Part shown: positions 1 through 9,912 of the stretch, piece after piece | Position numbering within the stretch: position 1 is the stretch's first letter | How the letters are laid out: each line of letters opens with the position of its first letter | NCBI GenBank assembly: GCA_009859145.1 | Contig: VRVR01000021.1 | Span: 133,507 to 197,506 of the forward strand | Reading direction: 5' to 3' | DNA: 64,000 nucleotides | Origin: Andalucia godoyi | Lineage: Eukaryota; Discoba; Jakobea; Jakobida; Andaluciidae | The notes under the pieces: generated by a model | The model's database searches: none | What the model was told of the DNA's origin: nothing | What the model saw: only the letters and a program-made list of their open reading frames with translations | Translations under genes and position numbers: made by a program

Positions 1-5
1 CTAGC

Positions 6-803
6 ATGAAAAATCTTTCTCCAGCTCACGCTGCTTCTGCAAGCTCCTCAACAGCGGTTTCTTCGGGATCTTCTGCGCAAGTGCCGCAGGGTTCTCCAGC
101 GCACGGCGTGGATGCGTCTACTGCTACGGCGGTTCCGGTAGCCTCTTGTACGACACAGCAGTCTTCCACAGTCGAGTTGGAAAAGCCGCAATCTTCTGTT
201 CTTTTTGGTGTATCGGACTCTGCCGAGTCGGTTGAGGATAAGGGGGCAACGGATGGCCATTCTTCAGATTTCTCGCCTTCGTTTTCTCCCTCAGTCCTCA
301 CTTTTCCACGCCTTGTGGAGAAGGGCTGTGTTCTTCCTTTTGAGGAATTGGTTGTGCATTCCTCCGGGCCTGCGCACGTGGATAACTTGAATTCTGTATC
401 TTCTGATCAATTTATCCCCGTCGCGCGGCTAAACAAAGCTAATTATGCTACTGCTTGTTTAGTACGTGATGGAAAGGTCAGGCATTTTTCAACCGCTGAA
501 AAATTGATGGTGCACGTGTCTACTGTGTTGAACTGGGCATCCACAAATTCCACTGAAGACCTCCAGAATTTTGTGTACTTTCGAAAGCAAGTGGACGGTC
601 CTGTTCGACGGTTTCGAACTGTTGTGGAAGAGTGTTCGCGCCAGCCTGATGCTTCAAATACTACAACGCTGAAGAGACGTTTGAAGGATGAATCGGAACC
701 GGTGGTATCCACTCAGAAGCCGTCCGAGAGTGGAGAGTCTCCAGATCCCGGTGACGAAAGGTACCCAAAACGGTTTCGACGAAAGAAAGAATTTGCGGAC
801 TGA
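6..803 (+). CDS. Ser-rich hypothetical protein, possibly 5' partial
   Basis: I do not recognise this 265-residue protein. The first half (about residues 1-100) is low-complexity Ser/Ala/Pro/Val and looks disordered. Residues about 135-220 look more ordered (FIPVARLNKANYATA, then LNWASTNSTEDLQNFVYFRK and VRRFRTVVEE). The end is strongly basic (RYPKRFRRKKEF), which could act as a nuclear signal. The frame is still open to the left edge of the window, so the ATG at 6 may be internal and the N terminus may lie outside. It converges on the next gene with about 43 bp between stop codons. Confidence 0.6.
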   Translation: MKNLSPAHAASASSSTAVSSGSSAQVPQGSPAHGVDASTATAVPVASCTTQQSSTVELEKPQSSVLFGVSDSAESVEDKGATDGHSSDFSPSFSPSVLTFPRLVEKGCVLPFEELVVHSSGPAHVDNLNSVSSDQFIPVARLNKANYATACLVRDGKVRHFSTAEKLMVHVSTVLNWASTNSTEDLQNFVYFRKQVDGPVRRFRTVVEECSRQPDASNTTTLKRRLKDESEPVVSTQKPSESGESPDPGDERYPKRFRRKKEFAD

Positions 804-846
804 CCGATTTTTTGTTTTCTAATCATCTGTTTGCTTGCGAGTAGTT

Positions 847-1758
847 TTATGCAAATTTCCGGTCTTGAAGAGGTTCTTTTTTGAGATAATCCGTCAATTT
901 TTGGGAAACCGTCTGAAAAACGTTGCCAGCTTTCAGCGTGACAAACGTCAATCGTTGATCTCCTACGTCACAACTTTGACTTGACAAACCATAATATGCC
1001 GCGGATGCATGAATGAAGCAACGCTGCCATGAATTCGCAGTGTAGATCACCAATGGATCAAGCAGTGCGTTTTGCTTGTGAAAGTGTTCTTCGTATTGTT
1101 GCTCGAGGCGTCTCAGGAACGCAGAGTCAGTTCCGTATGTTTTCACGAATGACCGAAGTGTTCGAGGAACGTTTCTCATGCGGTCCACAGCAGTGCACCC
1201 ATTTCCATCTGCATTCTTTTTTCTGTCTTTCTTCACAAAGAATTCCCGCTGCTCCGTTTCTGACAACTTTGAAAACGGTTCCCAAAATGCAACGAAATCG
1301 GGGTTCTGAAACGCCATACCAAAAATCGATCGGAAAGGGACTGTTTGTACAAGTTGTTCATCATCTGAATCCGCTGACGTGGCATCAGATTTCAGATCGT
1401 CTTGAAATAAAGGTACGGGTTTCATTCTGGCAGTTCGAACGTTTCCGCGCAGCCGCATTGCTTCTTTGTGATAACGCCGACGTCGTTTGCGAATGATTCG
1501 TTCCGATAACGGATCTCTGTTTTGTTGTTCGCCTGCAGAATCGACAGTTCCAGAGAGCGATTCCGCAGATCTTATATGAGGCGGTGAGCCAATACGATTC
1601 GATTCACGATCAGTGGGCTTGGGAGACGCCGTTCGACGAATTCGAATAGCATAGGAATTGCCCGTGGAATCGAACCCGGATTCCGATTCCGATTCCGAAT
1701 TCGAGATCATTCCATCAGACACAACATGCCGAGGAATTCGTTGAGAAAAGTCGCCCAT
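847..1758 (-). CDS. R3HDM4: R3H domain-containing protein, R3HDM4-like
   Basis: The C-terminal half follows the plan of animal R3HDM4. An R3H-associated region (NPDFVAFWEPFSKLSETEQ) comes first, then a helical stretch (RMRNVPRTLRSFVKTYG), then the R3H-type core SWQRCFIHASAAYYGLSSQS with the Arg...His spacing expected for single-stranded nucleic-acid binding. The N-terminal third is Ser/Glu-rich, with a basic patch (RIIRKRRRRYHKEAMRLRG). The frame continues 42 codons upstream, but without an ATG and through a pyrimidine/GAA-rich leader, so I start at the ATG at 1758 (MGDFSQ). Predicted length is 303 residues. Nucleic-acid binding is inferred from the domain; its role in the cell is not known to me. 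Confidence 0.75.
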   Translation of the reverse strand: MGDFSQRIPRHVVSDGMISNSESESESGFDSTGNSYAIRIRRTASPKPTDRESNRIGSPPHIRSAESLSGTVDSAGEQQNRDPLSERIIRKRRRRYHKEAMRLRGNVRTARMKPVPLFQDDLKSDATSADSDDEQLVQTVPFRSIFGMAFQNPDFVAFWEPFSKLSETEQREFFVKKDRKKNADGNGCTAVDRMRNVPRTLRSFVKTYGTDSAFLRRLEQQYEEHFHKQNALLDPLVIYTANSWQRCFIHASAAYYGLSSQSCDVGDQRLTFVTLKAGNVFQTVSQKLTDYLKKEPLQDRKFA

Positions 1759-2113
1759 TCGTCCAAGGTACGTGAGTGATGAAAGATAGATGAGGGAAAG
1801 GAAGAAGAGGAGGAGGAAGAAAGAAGAAGAAGAAGAAGCAACAATCCTGCAAACCAGAAAAAAGGCAGACCTTGTAGAGAACAATGGTTTCGGGAATTCG
1901 GATCAGGGCTTCAAATCACTTCAACTTGTCTGAGAAGAATCAAGCATAGCATCAATCCATGCTGTCCGTTACTTTTCAGACAGCGTTGTGGACGTGTTGT
2001 TGCTGAAACCTCTCCCTCACCCCTCCCCACCCCATCTCTTCCTTTGTGCATTTCAACATTTGTTTTTTCTTTGGCCGAACTTGGCAACTCGAATATTTTT
2101 TGTCTTTCACACA

Positions 2114-4576
2114 ATGTCTTCAGCCTCTGGGAGTGAAGATTCATACGGAAACCAGCAGTATCGTTCCATGGATGCACTTGAGCTTGATGACGGCATGGGC
2201 GAGGCACACGATCTGATTTCACCGTCCTCCTCTCCACGGGAACAGAACATTTCCGGACGTGTGCAGAATGCATCCACCGGCCCGCACATTCATGACACTT
2301 ACATGGACTCCAGTGAAATCGTCGATCAGCTGAACGTCTCGAGAGCCTATGCGGATAAACTGCAAAAGAAAGTACAGCAGCAAGCTTCCAAGCTGGTAGA
2401 GTGTCAGCAACGCATTCAAGACATGGAAGAGAAGTTTTCCGGCGCTAAAATCAGCTCAGTCAGTGTTGAGTTGCGTAAAGGCAAGGTCACCGGCGGAGGA
2501 TCTGGAAACTTTGCACCAAGCGAGATCGCTCGTCTCCAGAACATGATTCGGGATAGAGAGGCTCTCATGGAAAAACTGGAGAAAGAAGCCCGAACAGCCG
2601 AGAAGAGATGCGATGAATTCGCTAAACGGATCAGGGACTTGAAAAAGACAGCTGAAGATGCACAGAAAGAAGCGTCGTTGTGGAGAAAAAGAGCGAAGAT
2701 ACTTCAGGATGAGAAAGAAAACAAAGTTGACGACGAGCGACAGGAAAGCGATCTGGTCAGAGTTGCAGACATGGAAAAAGAGCAGGTATTTCGTTCAAAA
2801 ATTAAGTATTTGGAACAGTTGGTGAATTCTAAGGAGAGCGATTTGGCAAACGTTCGTGAACGACTGAGAATCGTTGAGAAAGGCATTTCTAAGAACGCTC
2901 AAGATGGAGATCCGTATCTTGCCTCTATCCAGGTAGCAGAATGGAAAGGAAAGTACGAAGCTCTTCAAGAAAATTTCGAAGCAGAGAAGCAAGAACGTGA
3001 GAGAGTCTCCACAATGTTCGACCAGAAGAAACGTGAGTTGGCGGCATCAGAAGCACGAGTTCGTGAATTTGATTCCACGTTTCGACAGATCACGCAGCAG
3101 ATTCAGAATAGTGGAACCGGAAGTAACGCGACTGTGTCTGCTTCTGTTGAGACTGTATTAGCGTGGAAACAGCAATTGGACTCCATGTCTTCGTATGTGC
3201 GTGATGCTGCACAGCTTCGCGTCCGGCACGAAGAATTGTTGCAGAAATATGAACAGTGCCGATCGGAATTAGAAGAACAGCAGTCCCTTCACTCGGAGCT
3301 TCTGGAGGCTCTCAGAGATTACAAATCAAAGGCGGAGCACGTGGAGGATGTTGAACGCGTCAATCAGGACCGTGCTCTTTTGATTACAAAACTGCAAGCT
3401 GACCTGTCTGGATTGCAAACTCAAGATGAGGAAGTAACGAAACTTAGATTGGAAACTGAAAGACTCAGAGCTGAGCGAGACGAATTCGAAGCCTCACTGC
3501 GAGAAATGTCCAACGAAATGGACAGAGTTGAGGCAGAATCCCTTCATGCTGTCAACCTCCGCAAAGAGTTTGAAACTTTTAAGAGTCAGTTCGAACGAAT
3601 TGTGCAGGAGAAGGCTTCAGAAAAACGGATTCTTTCTGAGGAGATTGCCCAGCTAAAGCAACGACGGGATTCCGAAAATGAAGACTCAGCATCGTATGTT
3701 GCAGATCTTGAAGACAAGATTGCTACTCTGAATAATGAAGCCGAAGCCATGGAGATTGAACTGCAGGAAAAAGAGCGATCTTTAAAAGAATTTGAGCGTG
3801 AACTTGCAACGACGCGCCAGGAATCCATCAAAATGCGAAACGAATATGAAGATGTGATTCAATCCTTGAAAGAGAGGTTGTCATCGCTGGAGTCGGACGG
3901 AAGGGAACACTGGCATACACAATGGTCTCGAAGCGAAGAACTACGCGGCGAACTGCGAGCGATGTACGATCAGGTATGCCGCGAAAAGAGTGCATTGGAG
4001 ATGCGTTATGCAGAATTGAGATATGAGTTTCAGATGATGCAGTTGCATTACGGAATTCAGCCGTCAGATGAACCTTCCACGCCTCCAGTCTTGAGCTCCG
4101 TCAAACGAAGCGGCCTGTCTCCTACGAGGAATGCTGTGTCTCGGTCAGTGCCGGTTCGGAATGAGGATGAACTGCTTCGATACTTTGAATCTTCTGGTCC
4201 GCTGACTGAAATGGAGAGTGGCATGCAGCTACACAAATCCCTGTCCCACAATGTCGCCCCTGTGGATGATATATTGGAACTGAGTTCAGATGAAGAAGGA
4301 CATCTTGCAGAACTTGATGACGGGTACTCGGAGACGTCTACTGACACCGTTTCCCTGCAACAGAAAGAAATCGAGAATTTGCAAGAGTCCCTTGCTCTGT
4401 CAAATGCAGCGCGAGCCCTGGTGCAAGGTGAATTGCAAAATTTGGCCTCGGAATCGGACAATGCGACCTTGGAAACAGTTGCCGAGACGGGCTTGCACCC
4501 TGCAGAAGATGTGCACAAGTCAAGTTTGCAGCAGCGGCTGGAGAGAGTCCGACGCACATTGTTAGGACGGTCTTGA
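2114..4576 (+). CDS. Long coiled-coil protein
   Basis: This 820-residue protein is almost entirely heptad-patterned coiled coil, rich in Glu, Lys, Gln and Arg, from about residue 65 to 640. A Ser/Pro-rich linker follows (LSSVKRSGLSPTRNAVSRS), then a short acidic patch (ILELSSDEEGHLAELDD) and a last helix (RLERVRRTLLGRS). The apparent frame starts earlier at a GTG with a hydrophobic leader, but the first ATG in frame is at 2114 (MSSASGSED), which gives an acidic Ser-rich N terminus. The architecture suggests a golgin, centrosomal or cytoskeletal scaffold, but no family-defining motif is visible, so I leave it unnamed. Confidence 0.8.
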   Translation: MSSASGSEDSYGNQQYRSMDALELDDGMGEAHDLISPSSSPREQNISGRVQNASTGPHIHDTYMDSSEIVDQLNVSRAYADKLQKKVQQQASKLVECQQRIQDMEEKFSGAKISSVSVELRKGKVTGGGSGNFAPSEIARLQNMIRDREALMEKLEKEARTAEKRCDEFAKRIRDLKKTAEDAQKEASLWRKRAKILQDEKENKVDDERQESDLVRVADMEKEQVFRSKIKYLEQLVNSKESDLANVRERLRIVEKGISKNAQDGDPYLASIQVAEWKGKYEALQENFEAEKQERERVSTMFDQKKRELAASEARVREFDSTFRQITQQIQNSGTGSNATVSASVETVLAWKQQLDSMSSYVRDAAQLRVRHEELLQKYEQCRSELEEQQSLHSELLEALRDYKSKAEHVEDVERVNQDRALLITKLQADLSGLQTQDEEVTKLRLETERLRAERDEFEASLREMSNEMDRVEAESLHAVNLRKEFETFKSQFERIVQEKASEKRILSEEIAQLKQRRDSENEDSASYVADLEDKIATLNNEAEAMEIELQEKERSLKEFERELATTRQESIKMRNEYEDVIQSLKERLSSLESDGREHWHTQWSRSEELRGELRAMYDQVCREKSALEMRYAELRYEFQMMQLHYGIQPSDEPSTPPVLSSVKRSGLSPTRNAVSRSVPVRNEDELLRYFESSGPLTEMESGMQLHKSLSHNVAPVDDILELSSDEEGHLAELDDGYSETSTDTVSLQQKEIENLQESLALSNAARALVQGELQNLASESDNATLETVAETGLHPAEDVHKSSLQQRLERVRRTLLGRS

Positions 4577-5056
4577 CCGCTGGCAAGCAAACTACATCGC
4601 GTTTTCTAGACATGTCCCAACTTGCTATAGTAACCCACTCTTTCGTTTTTACCCTACCTTATCCCACTCTCAGCCGAAAATTTCAGACAATTCCATTCCG
4701 ATCGCCTTTTTTCATTCACACAAGTTCATCGGCATTCATTCGCCGGGAAGTTCATCCAACAGAAAGGACCCCCTCACGCTCACAGTTCTAAACTTCCGTC
4801 ACATCTGGATCGAGATTGGAAGAGCGCGCGCAATATCCCTTTTGAAGAACGCCTCGGCGCATTGGGACCCACCCCTTCTGAATTGAATTCACATTCGGTT
4901 CCGATGCAAGAGCGCATATGAATGGTCCGCAATGATCAGCCCATACGTCGTGTACAAATGTTGGCGTATTGACATGCATGCAATGACATTCAACTAGCAT
5001 TTACCATTGAGCACAGGGCCCCGACACTGGTTCAGACTTTACAACTCTGTCGCGAA
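4577..5056. other. Convergent intergenic region
   Basis: About 480 bp lie between two genes that converge here. I see no convincing reading frame, repeat or RNA gene. It most likely holds the 3' untranslated regions of both neighbours. Confidence 0.6.
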
Positions 5057-6811
5057 TTATCGAAGATATCCAGGTCTTTCAATTGTAATATTAAATGATT
5101 TTCGAACCCAAGGGACATCAACATTATGGGAACCAGGACCAACCACCTCTTCAGTCTTGAGAGGATCGGAAAACCTCGAAGCCGCGCTGCCAAACTGTCC
5201 TCGGCCCTCAGCTGTTTTCGTGTTCGCATTTGCAGAAGAAAAGTCTTTCCGAAGAGAGTATTGTCCAGGGCCAGGCATTTCCGAAGCTTCCCGGCTACCA
5301 CGGAGAGACGCAGGGCCGAACCTGGGAGAAGTCGAAGTGAAAGCACTCTTCGACGGAGGAGAAGCGCGCCTAACAGGTTCACTGTCGTAGGAACCAGGAC
5401 CGGGAAAATGCTCTGCACGCTTCAAATCTCCTCCATACGTGTTGCGATCTGAACGAGAAACAAATACAGCCGATTTTCTTTGCTGCACTCGAATACGGTC
5501 AGGATGTGTGTCCACAATCGGGTTGTAGGACCCAGGAGAAGGCCCGCTAGACCTTGAAACTTCCTCATTATGATCAAACCGAGAAGATGTCGCGCCAAAA
5601 GCACCAAACCGTCCATGAGTGCGCTTTTTGGCTAGAGCAGCCATGGACATCGTTTCGGGGTTGTAGTACGAAAGAGGAGCAGAGGCGGCATCACTTTGAG
5701 GAACAGAAGCGAACCGCAGCGTTCCGGTCGCAAATCCGATACCAGGTCTGGAAAATGATCGATCCTTCTTTCCGGAATTGCTATCGAGCGTCGCTCCAGC
5801 GGAAAGATACGCTCCAGGACCGGGCATGGAGATGCGCTCGGAGTCAACCAATGTAGAATCACGCACAGATGTTGAACCAAAGCACTGAAGATGTTCGGCA
5901 CGATGCTGAACGCGGAAAGCTCCGGGGATTTCATAAGAACCAGGCCCAGGAGCAGTCTCTGCCGCCTTGATTTTCCGACTTGACGAATGCTGCGCTGACT
6001 GAGGTCGGACAAATGCAGCAGAAGGGCGCAGTGAGTCGAGATTTCCAGCAGTGATCCGCGAAGGAGGATCATACGAACCCGGTCCCGGAGACTTGGACTT
6101 CCCATCACCACCAGTAAAGATCACCCGATTGTCGTGAACGTTTCCGACAACGAGAGCTTTTGGATCAACAACACCCTCAAGACTCTGCCCAAGCTTTGAC
6201 GTCGTGATTTTCGGAGGAGCAAATGAAAAGCCTGACTTGGACCATTTAGACTGGGGATCGGGAACCGGTTCTTCCAGCTTTGTTTCAGTCGGCTTCTGCA
6301 TGATCAGCTCTCCAGATGGTCCTTCTTCGTATCCGAAACACTGATGCCTGGCAGGAACAGAAGGCGCACTTGGAACTTTAATCCACTGAAGAGTCGCATG
6401 AGAGTCTGGAATCCTGTCTTTCATTGATTGCTTTGGAGCCCATGAATCTGGTAAAACATAGGAACCGGGTCCTAAAGCGCTCGGCGTTGACTTGGAAACC
6501 TCGGTGGTGTGGCCGTTGGAATGAGACTTGAAAACAGAGCCATAGCCAGCTCCGTGAGAAGAGAAGGCAGAAGGGAGGTCATGCGATCCGGGACCTGGTG
6601 TGTGCAATGAAGTCACAGCAGCATTAGGACCGAAGTCTCGCTTGGAAGTACTCGAGAACGGTGCCAGGGAATGGGTGTGCTGGGGGTTTCTCGACGAATC
6701 GCCGGTCTTTGAGAACGCAGACGGAAAATCATAAGCTCCGGGCCCAACAGACGGGCTAGAGCTCGCCGCAATAAGCGACGTATTCCGAGATGATCTCGAG
6801 GTAAACGCCAT
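5057..6811 (-). CDS. SHIPPO/STPG repeat protein, ciliary microtubule protein family
   Basis: The 584-residue protein carries about ten Pro-Gly-Pro repeats of the sperm-tail PG-rich (SHIPPO, STPG) type, for example VGPGAYDFPSAF, PGPGSHDLPSAF, PGPGSYEIPGAF, PGPGQYSLRKDF and the last VGPGSHNVDVPW. The repeats are spaced along the whole length with Ser/Arg-rich linkers. In known families (ODF3/CIMAP, STPG1/2) such repeats sit on axonemal or other stable microtubules. Its presence is the best evidence here that the organism forms a cilium. The ATG at 6811 (MAFTSRSS) is chosen because the two codons before it begin with a non-ATG. The number of repeats is high for the family. Confidence 0.88.
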   Translation of the reverse strand: MAFTSRSSRNTSLIAASSSPSVGPGAYDFPSAFSKTGDSSRNPQHTHSLAPFSSTSKRDFGPNAAVTSLHTPGPGSHDLPSAFSSHGAGYGSVFKSHSNGHTTEVSKSTPSALGPGSYVLPDSWAPKQSMKDRIPDSHATLQWIKVPSAPSVPARHQCFGYEEGPSGELIMQKPTETKLEEPVPDPQSKWSKSGFSFAPPKITTSKLGQSLEGVVDPKALVVGNVHDNRVIFTGGDGKSKSPGPGSYDPPSRITAGNLDSLRPSAAFVRPQSAQHSSSRKIKAAETAPGPGSYEIPGAFRVQHRAEHLQCFGSTSVRDSTLVDSERISMPGPGAYLSAGATLDSNSGKKDRSFSRPGIGFATGTLRFASVPQSDAASAPLSYYNPETMSMAALAKKRTHGRFGAFGATSSRFDHNEEVSRSSGPSPGSYNPIVDTHPDRIRVQQRKSAVFVSRSDRNTYGGDLKRAEHFPGPGSYDSEPVRRASPPSKSAFTSTSPRFGPASLRGSREASEMPGPGQYSLRKDFSSANANTKTAEGRGQFGSAASRFSDPLKTEEVVGPGSHNVDVPWVRKSFNITIERPGYLR

Positions 6812-9396
6812 AATCAAAATCGCCTACTAAGTTAAAATGGAATCTGATAATCCATATTCAGAATATCGATGCTTTAGAGCTTGGACGGTTGTTCTCTCTT
6901 TGAAATCTCGTCAGTTCCAAAAAGCACAGAAACCGTTTGCGACGGAGAATTGTCGGAGAATTTTCGATCCCCATCCCAGCAACTCCATTCACTACGAAAG
7001 CTGGAGTGCAGTTCAGGATGTTCATTTTCTTGGTAATGTCACGGTACACACCCAACGAACTAACAAACAGCAGCCTTTGTTAGTCAATATACGGAGGGGC
7101 TCCCTGATGCAGACCAAGAGCAACAGCGAAAATGCCACGTGACAGTTGCAACAACAAAAAAAAAAAATTAACGGATTGTGGTCAGGAGTTCTTTAAAAAT
7201 GAATGCCCAACAGTGCAGAAACGGGATCCTCTTTTAAACAAGAAGCACAAACCATTCTGCCAAAAGGTCGAATCTTCTAGGTTCAAACGCGCACTTTCTG
7301 AGAAAAGCTCTTGATCCAAAAAGTCTGCTTCCGACACCAACCGACACTCTCCACATATACGAACGCAAGTATGAACACACAGAAGAAACACACTCTTTCG
7401 CTCTCATTCACGCGATGTATGTGCGGGTGAGACATGAGATGTTACTGGGAGGACAGAGTGACGTAAAAACAAGAATACTGAACTGCCGTTCCGGAACGCA
7501 AACAGCAAACCTCGTCGAAAAGCACTGTTAGCAATCCCGCGGTTGCTGACGCCCTGCTGGGAGACGGGGAGCACGTCGAAGTGCAAAGTCTGGTCAATAA
7601 AAACACTCGGGAACAGCAGGACGGAGCGGATGTCCCACAACAGGTTTTCAGAAAACAATACGGCAACAAAAATGGCACCACTCGAACTACTGCACAAATA
7701 GGCGAAGTTGATCCGATGAAAGCCTGCGAGCAAGAGGCAGAACGCTGAATGTGCATGTCTATCATCGTCCATGTTTTTCCGACGGGGACAGCCAGCCTCG
7801 TTGAATACCTTTGGATGCCAAGGGATGCGCTAGCAGAAGAAAACCAATTTTGCCTGTCTCTCGGCTTCAACACGTAACACGATAATTCTGAATACTTGCT
7901 GAGCGACGCGAACGCTGACCAGGTGCATAATGTGTCTGAGACCGAATCTGCAGCCAGTTTCACCTGAAACTTCAGACGAATCGCAATACAGATACAAGTA
8001 GCTACGTTATCTGAGTGCACACAACAAAATGGTCTGTCTGCAGAGAGACGCGTCATAAGAATGAATCATAGAAAAAACTGCAACCGAGTTCCATATAAAC
8101 AGAGAATGGTGGGGAAATGATGGGTGGAGCTGGACCCTAACAGAACACAACTTTTCCAGTGGGCTGATGCTTTTGGTGAGCAACGACGACTACGCACCTT
8201 TCACAGCGCATTCTCAAAAAAAAAAATCAAGAGAACGGCTTCCATTTTTCCTGAAAATGGCGCTTCTTTGTTGTAGAGCGTTCTTGGCGAACTCAATTGT
8301 AGATGATGCGCAAGACAAACGCACGGTGGAAAAGATTGGTTATGTTTCTGCAATTCAGAGACGCAGGAGAACCGTTCGTTCCGGTTTGGCGAATGAACAA
8401 ATGCTATGCAGTAAGAGGTTAATCATTTGTCCAGACCTGGTGCTTTTTTGTCCTTTTCGGTGTTTGTGACAGCCATGAGGCATTTGCTCCTAGCTGCGCT
8501 TCCATAACAGGGTGGTTCAAGAAACACAGGTCCGGTCTGTGGTGTTCAGTCTAACATCAGCCTCACCCCTGGTCTATGCGACCGTGAGAGCGGAGCCACG
8601 CGGATTATAATCCATCTCGCTTACAATAATGTCTGCTTTTGTTTTTGGAAGTTTGCTTGCAGCGTATTCAAGGCTTGTATAGATGGAAGTTTAAATGCAA
8701 AGACGAGGTGGCTTACTGTCTACTCCTGCTGACGAACTGTCCCATGACTTGCTGACGTTTTTTTTTTTCAGCTGTCAGCTGCATGCTTTTTGATTGAAAA
8801 GCAAAATTTACAGTTTCATTTGCTTTGTTCACGCGCTTTCCGATAGTTGCGTTTGATGGGTTGTTTTCTTTCATCGCTTTTTCGCACTATTGCCGTATGT
8901 CTCCTCGCTGTCTGTGTTCTCAGAACGATCTTGATGTGGCATCCAGTTGTGATGATTGTTTTCCAATTGGTGAAGTCTCCCGTTGGCGAGATCCGATCGA
9001 TGACTGCTGTGACGTGTTCGTGCAGTTCCTCCTGTCGTGTAATTTCTCTTTAGACATGCATGGATGTCAACGGTGATTTGATAGACTTTGAGGTGACCGT
9101 TTGGGTTGGTGTTGAGAAACAGTGTCTCAACGGACTGCAGTCAACTCCGGCAGGGTACGATATCATGGTGATTTGTTGCGACGTATGGTGTCACGTACGT
9201 ACATTACGACGTACAGCATGACGTACGTCATGACTTTTTTATGACGTATGAGGTTTCAGAGGAACAGTACCCCGTCTTCATATTTAAGAAGTTGTTTGTT
9301 TATTTGGTTATTTGTTTGTTTTGTTTTTATCCATAATAAATCTTTTTGACACAAACTATCTTTTATTAGCGCTGGTTATATCATATATTGGACATA
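6812..9396. other. Gene-poor stretch, no resolved gene
   Basis: About 2.6 kb contain only short, mutually exclusive frames. A 122-residue frame on the minus strand (7404-7772) is overlapped by a 204-residue minus frame in another phase (7442-8056), and a hydrophilic plus frame without an early ATG covers about 7480-7748. None has a recognisable domain or a clean start. A possible AATAAA polyadenylation hexamer lies at 9335-9340. It may hold an untranslated RNA, a multi-exon gene that I cannot assemble, or the promoter of the STPG gene at its left end. Confidence 0.4.
9178..9247. promoter_or_regulatory. Cluster of ACGT palindromes
   Basis: Within 70 bp there are about six ACGTA/TACGT cores. 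One is the perfect 16-bp palindrome CATGACGTACGTCATG at 9217-9232, and a nearby arm reads ATGACGTATG at 9241-9250. TGACGT is the half-site of many bZIP proteins, so a regulatory cluster is one reading. A palindromic remnant of a mobile element is another. No flanking coding gene is secure enough to say what it would control. Confidence 0.35.
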
Positions 9397-9681
9397 TTAC
9401 AATAGTTGGTAGGTCCACTTATCCACACTGAAGCGAATCCTGACGCCACCGGTTTTCTCACGTTTGTGTGGATGGTCGGTTTGTTCAATTTTACGTTTTT
9501 CTAACCGTTCCGTCAAAAGTTGAACGTCCGACTTGATCTCTGCTGCTATCGCATGACCCAAGAAGTTGTTCAAAATTCTAGACTTCCGGAGGTTCCGCAT
9601 GAATTTTCCACGGGATTTTCTTAGACAGAGGCGAATCTCTGTTTTCATTTTCACGGGAAGCCCTTCCAGCTCTGCTTTCAT
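9397..9681 (-). CDS. Small basic hypothetical protein
   Basis: This is a 94-residue frame with an ATG at 9681. The sequence is basic and helical (KMKTEIRLCLRKSRGKFMRN, then IKSDVQLLTERLEKRKIEQ) and ends KWTYQLL. It lies divergently 231 bp from the next gene on the plus strand, a usual promoter spacing in this window. No family is recognised. Overlapping minus-strand frames in other phases (9578-10009) weaken the call, and it could be one exon of a longer gene. Confidence 0.35.
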   Translation of the reverse strand: MKAELEGLPVKMKTEIRLCLRKSRGKFMRNLRKSRILNNFLGHAIAAEIKSDVQLLTERLEKRKIEQTDHPHKREKTGGVRIRFSVDKWTYQLL

Positions 9682-9912
9682 AATGTCTGCTATCTCTATT
9701 ACAAAAATGCTTGCCGTTTCCTAATATTTCTTGCTTGTTGTTTCTTCTGTAAATGCGATTGATTGCCGGACTTTTTGCCCACCCACCCTTCCCCCCTGCC
9801 CATTGCCAGGATCCGCGTCGCTTCTCCGTGAAGCCAGTCCTTTGTTTTGAAAAATATCCTGTTGTTGGTATTTCGATTGTATTCCTTCGTTGATCGCAAT
9901 TCACAGTCTGAA

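Noticed and set aside
1660-1690. B-box-like GGGTTCGATTCC on the minus strand
   Set aside because: It lies inside the R3HDM4-like coding region, and the arms do not form a T stem.
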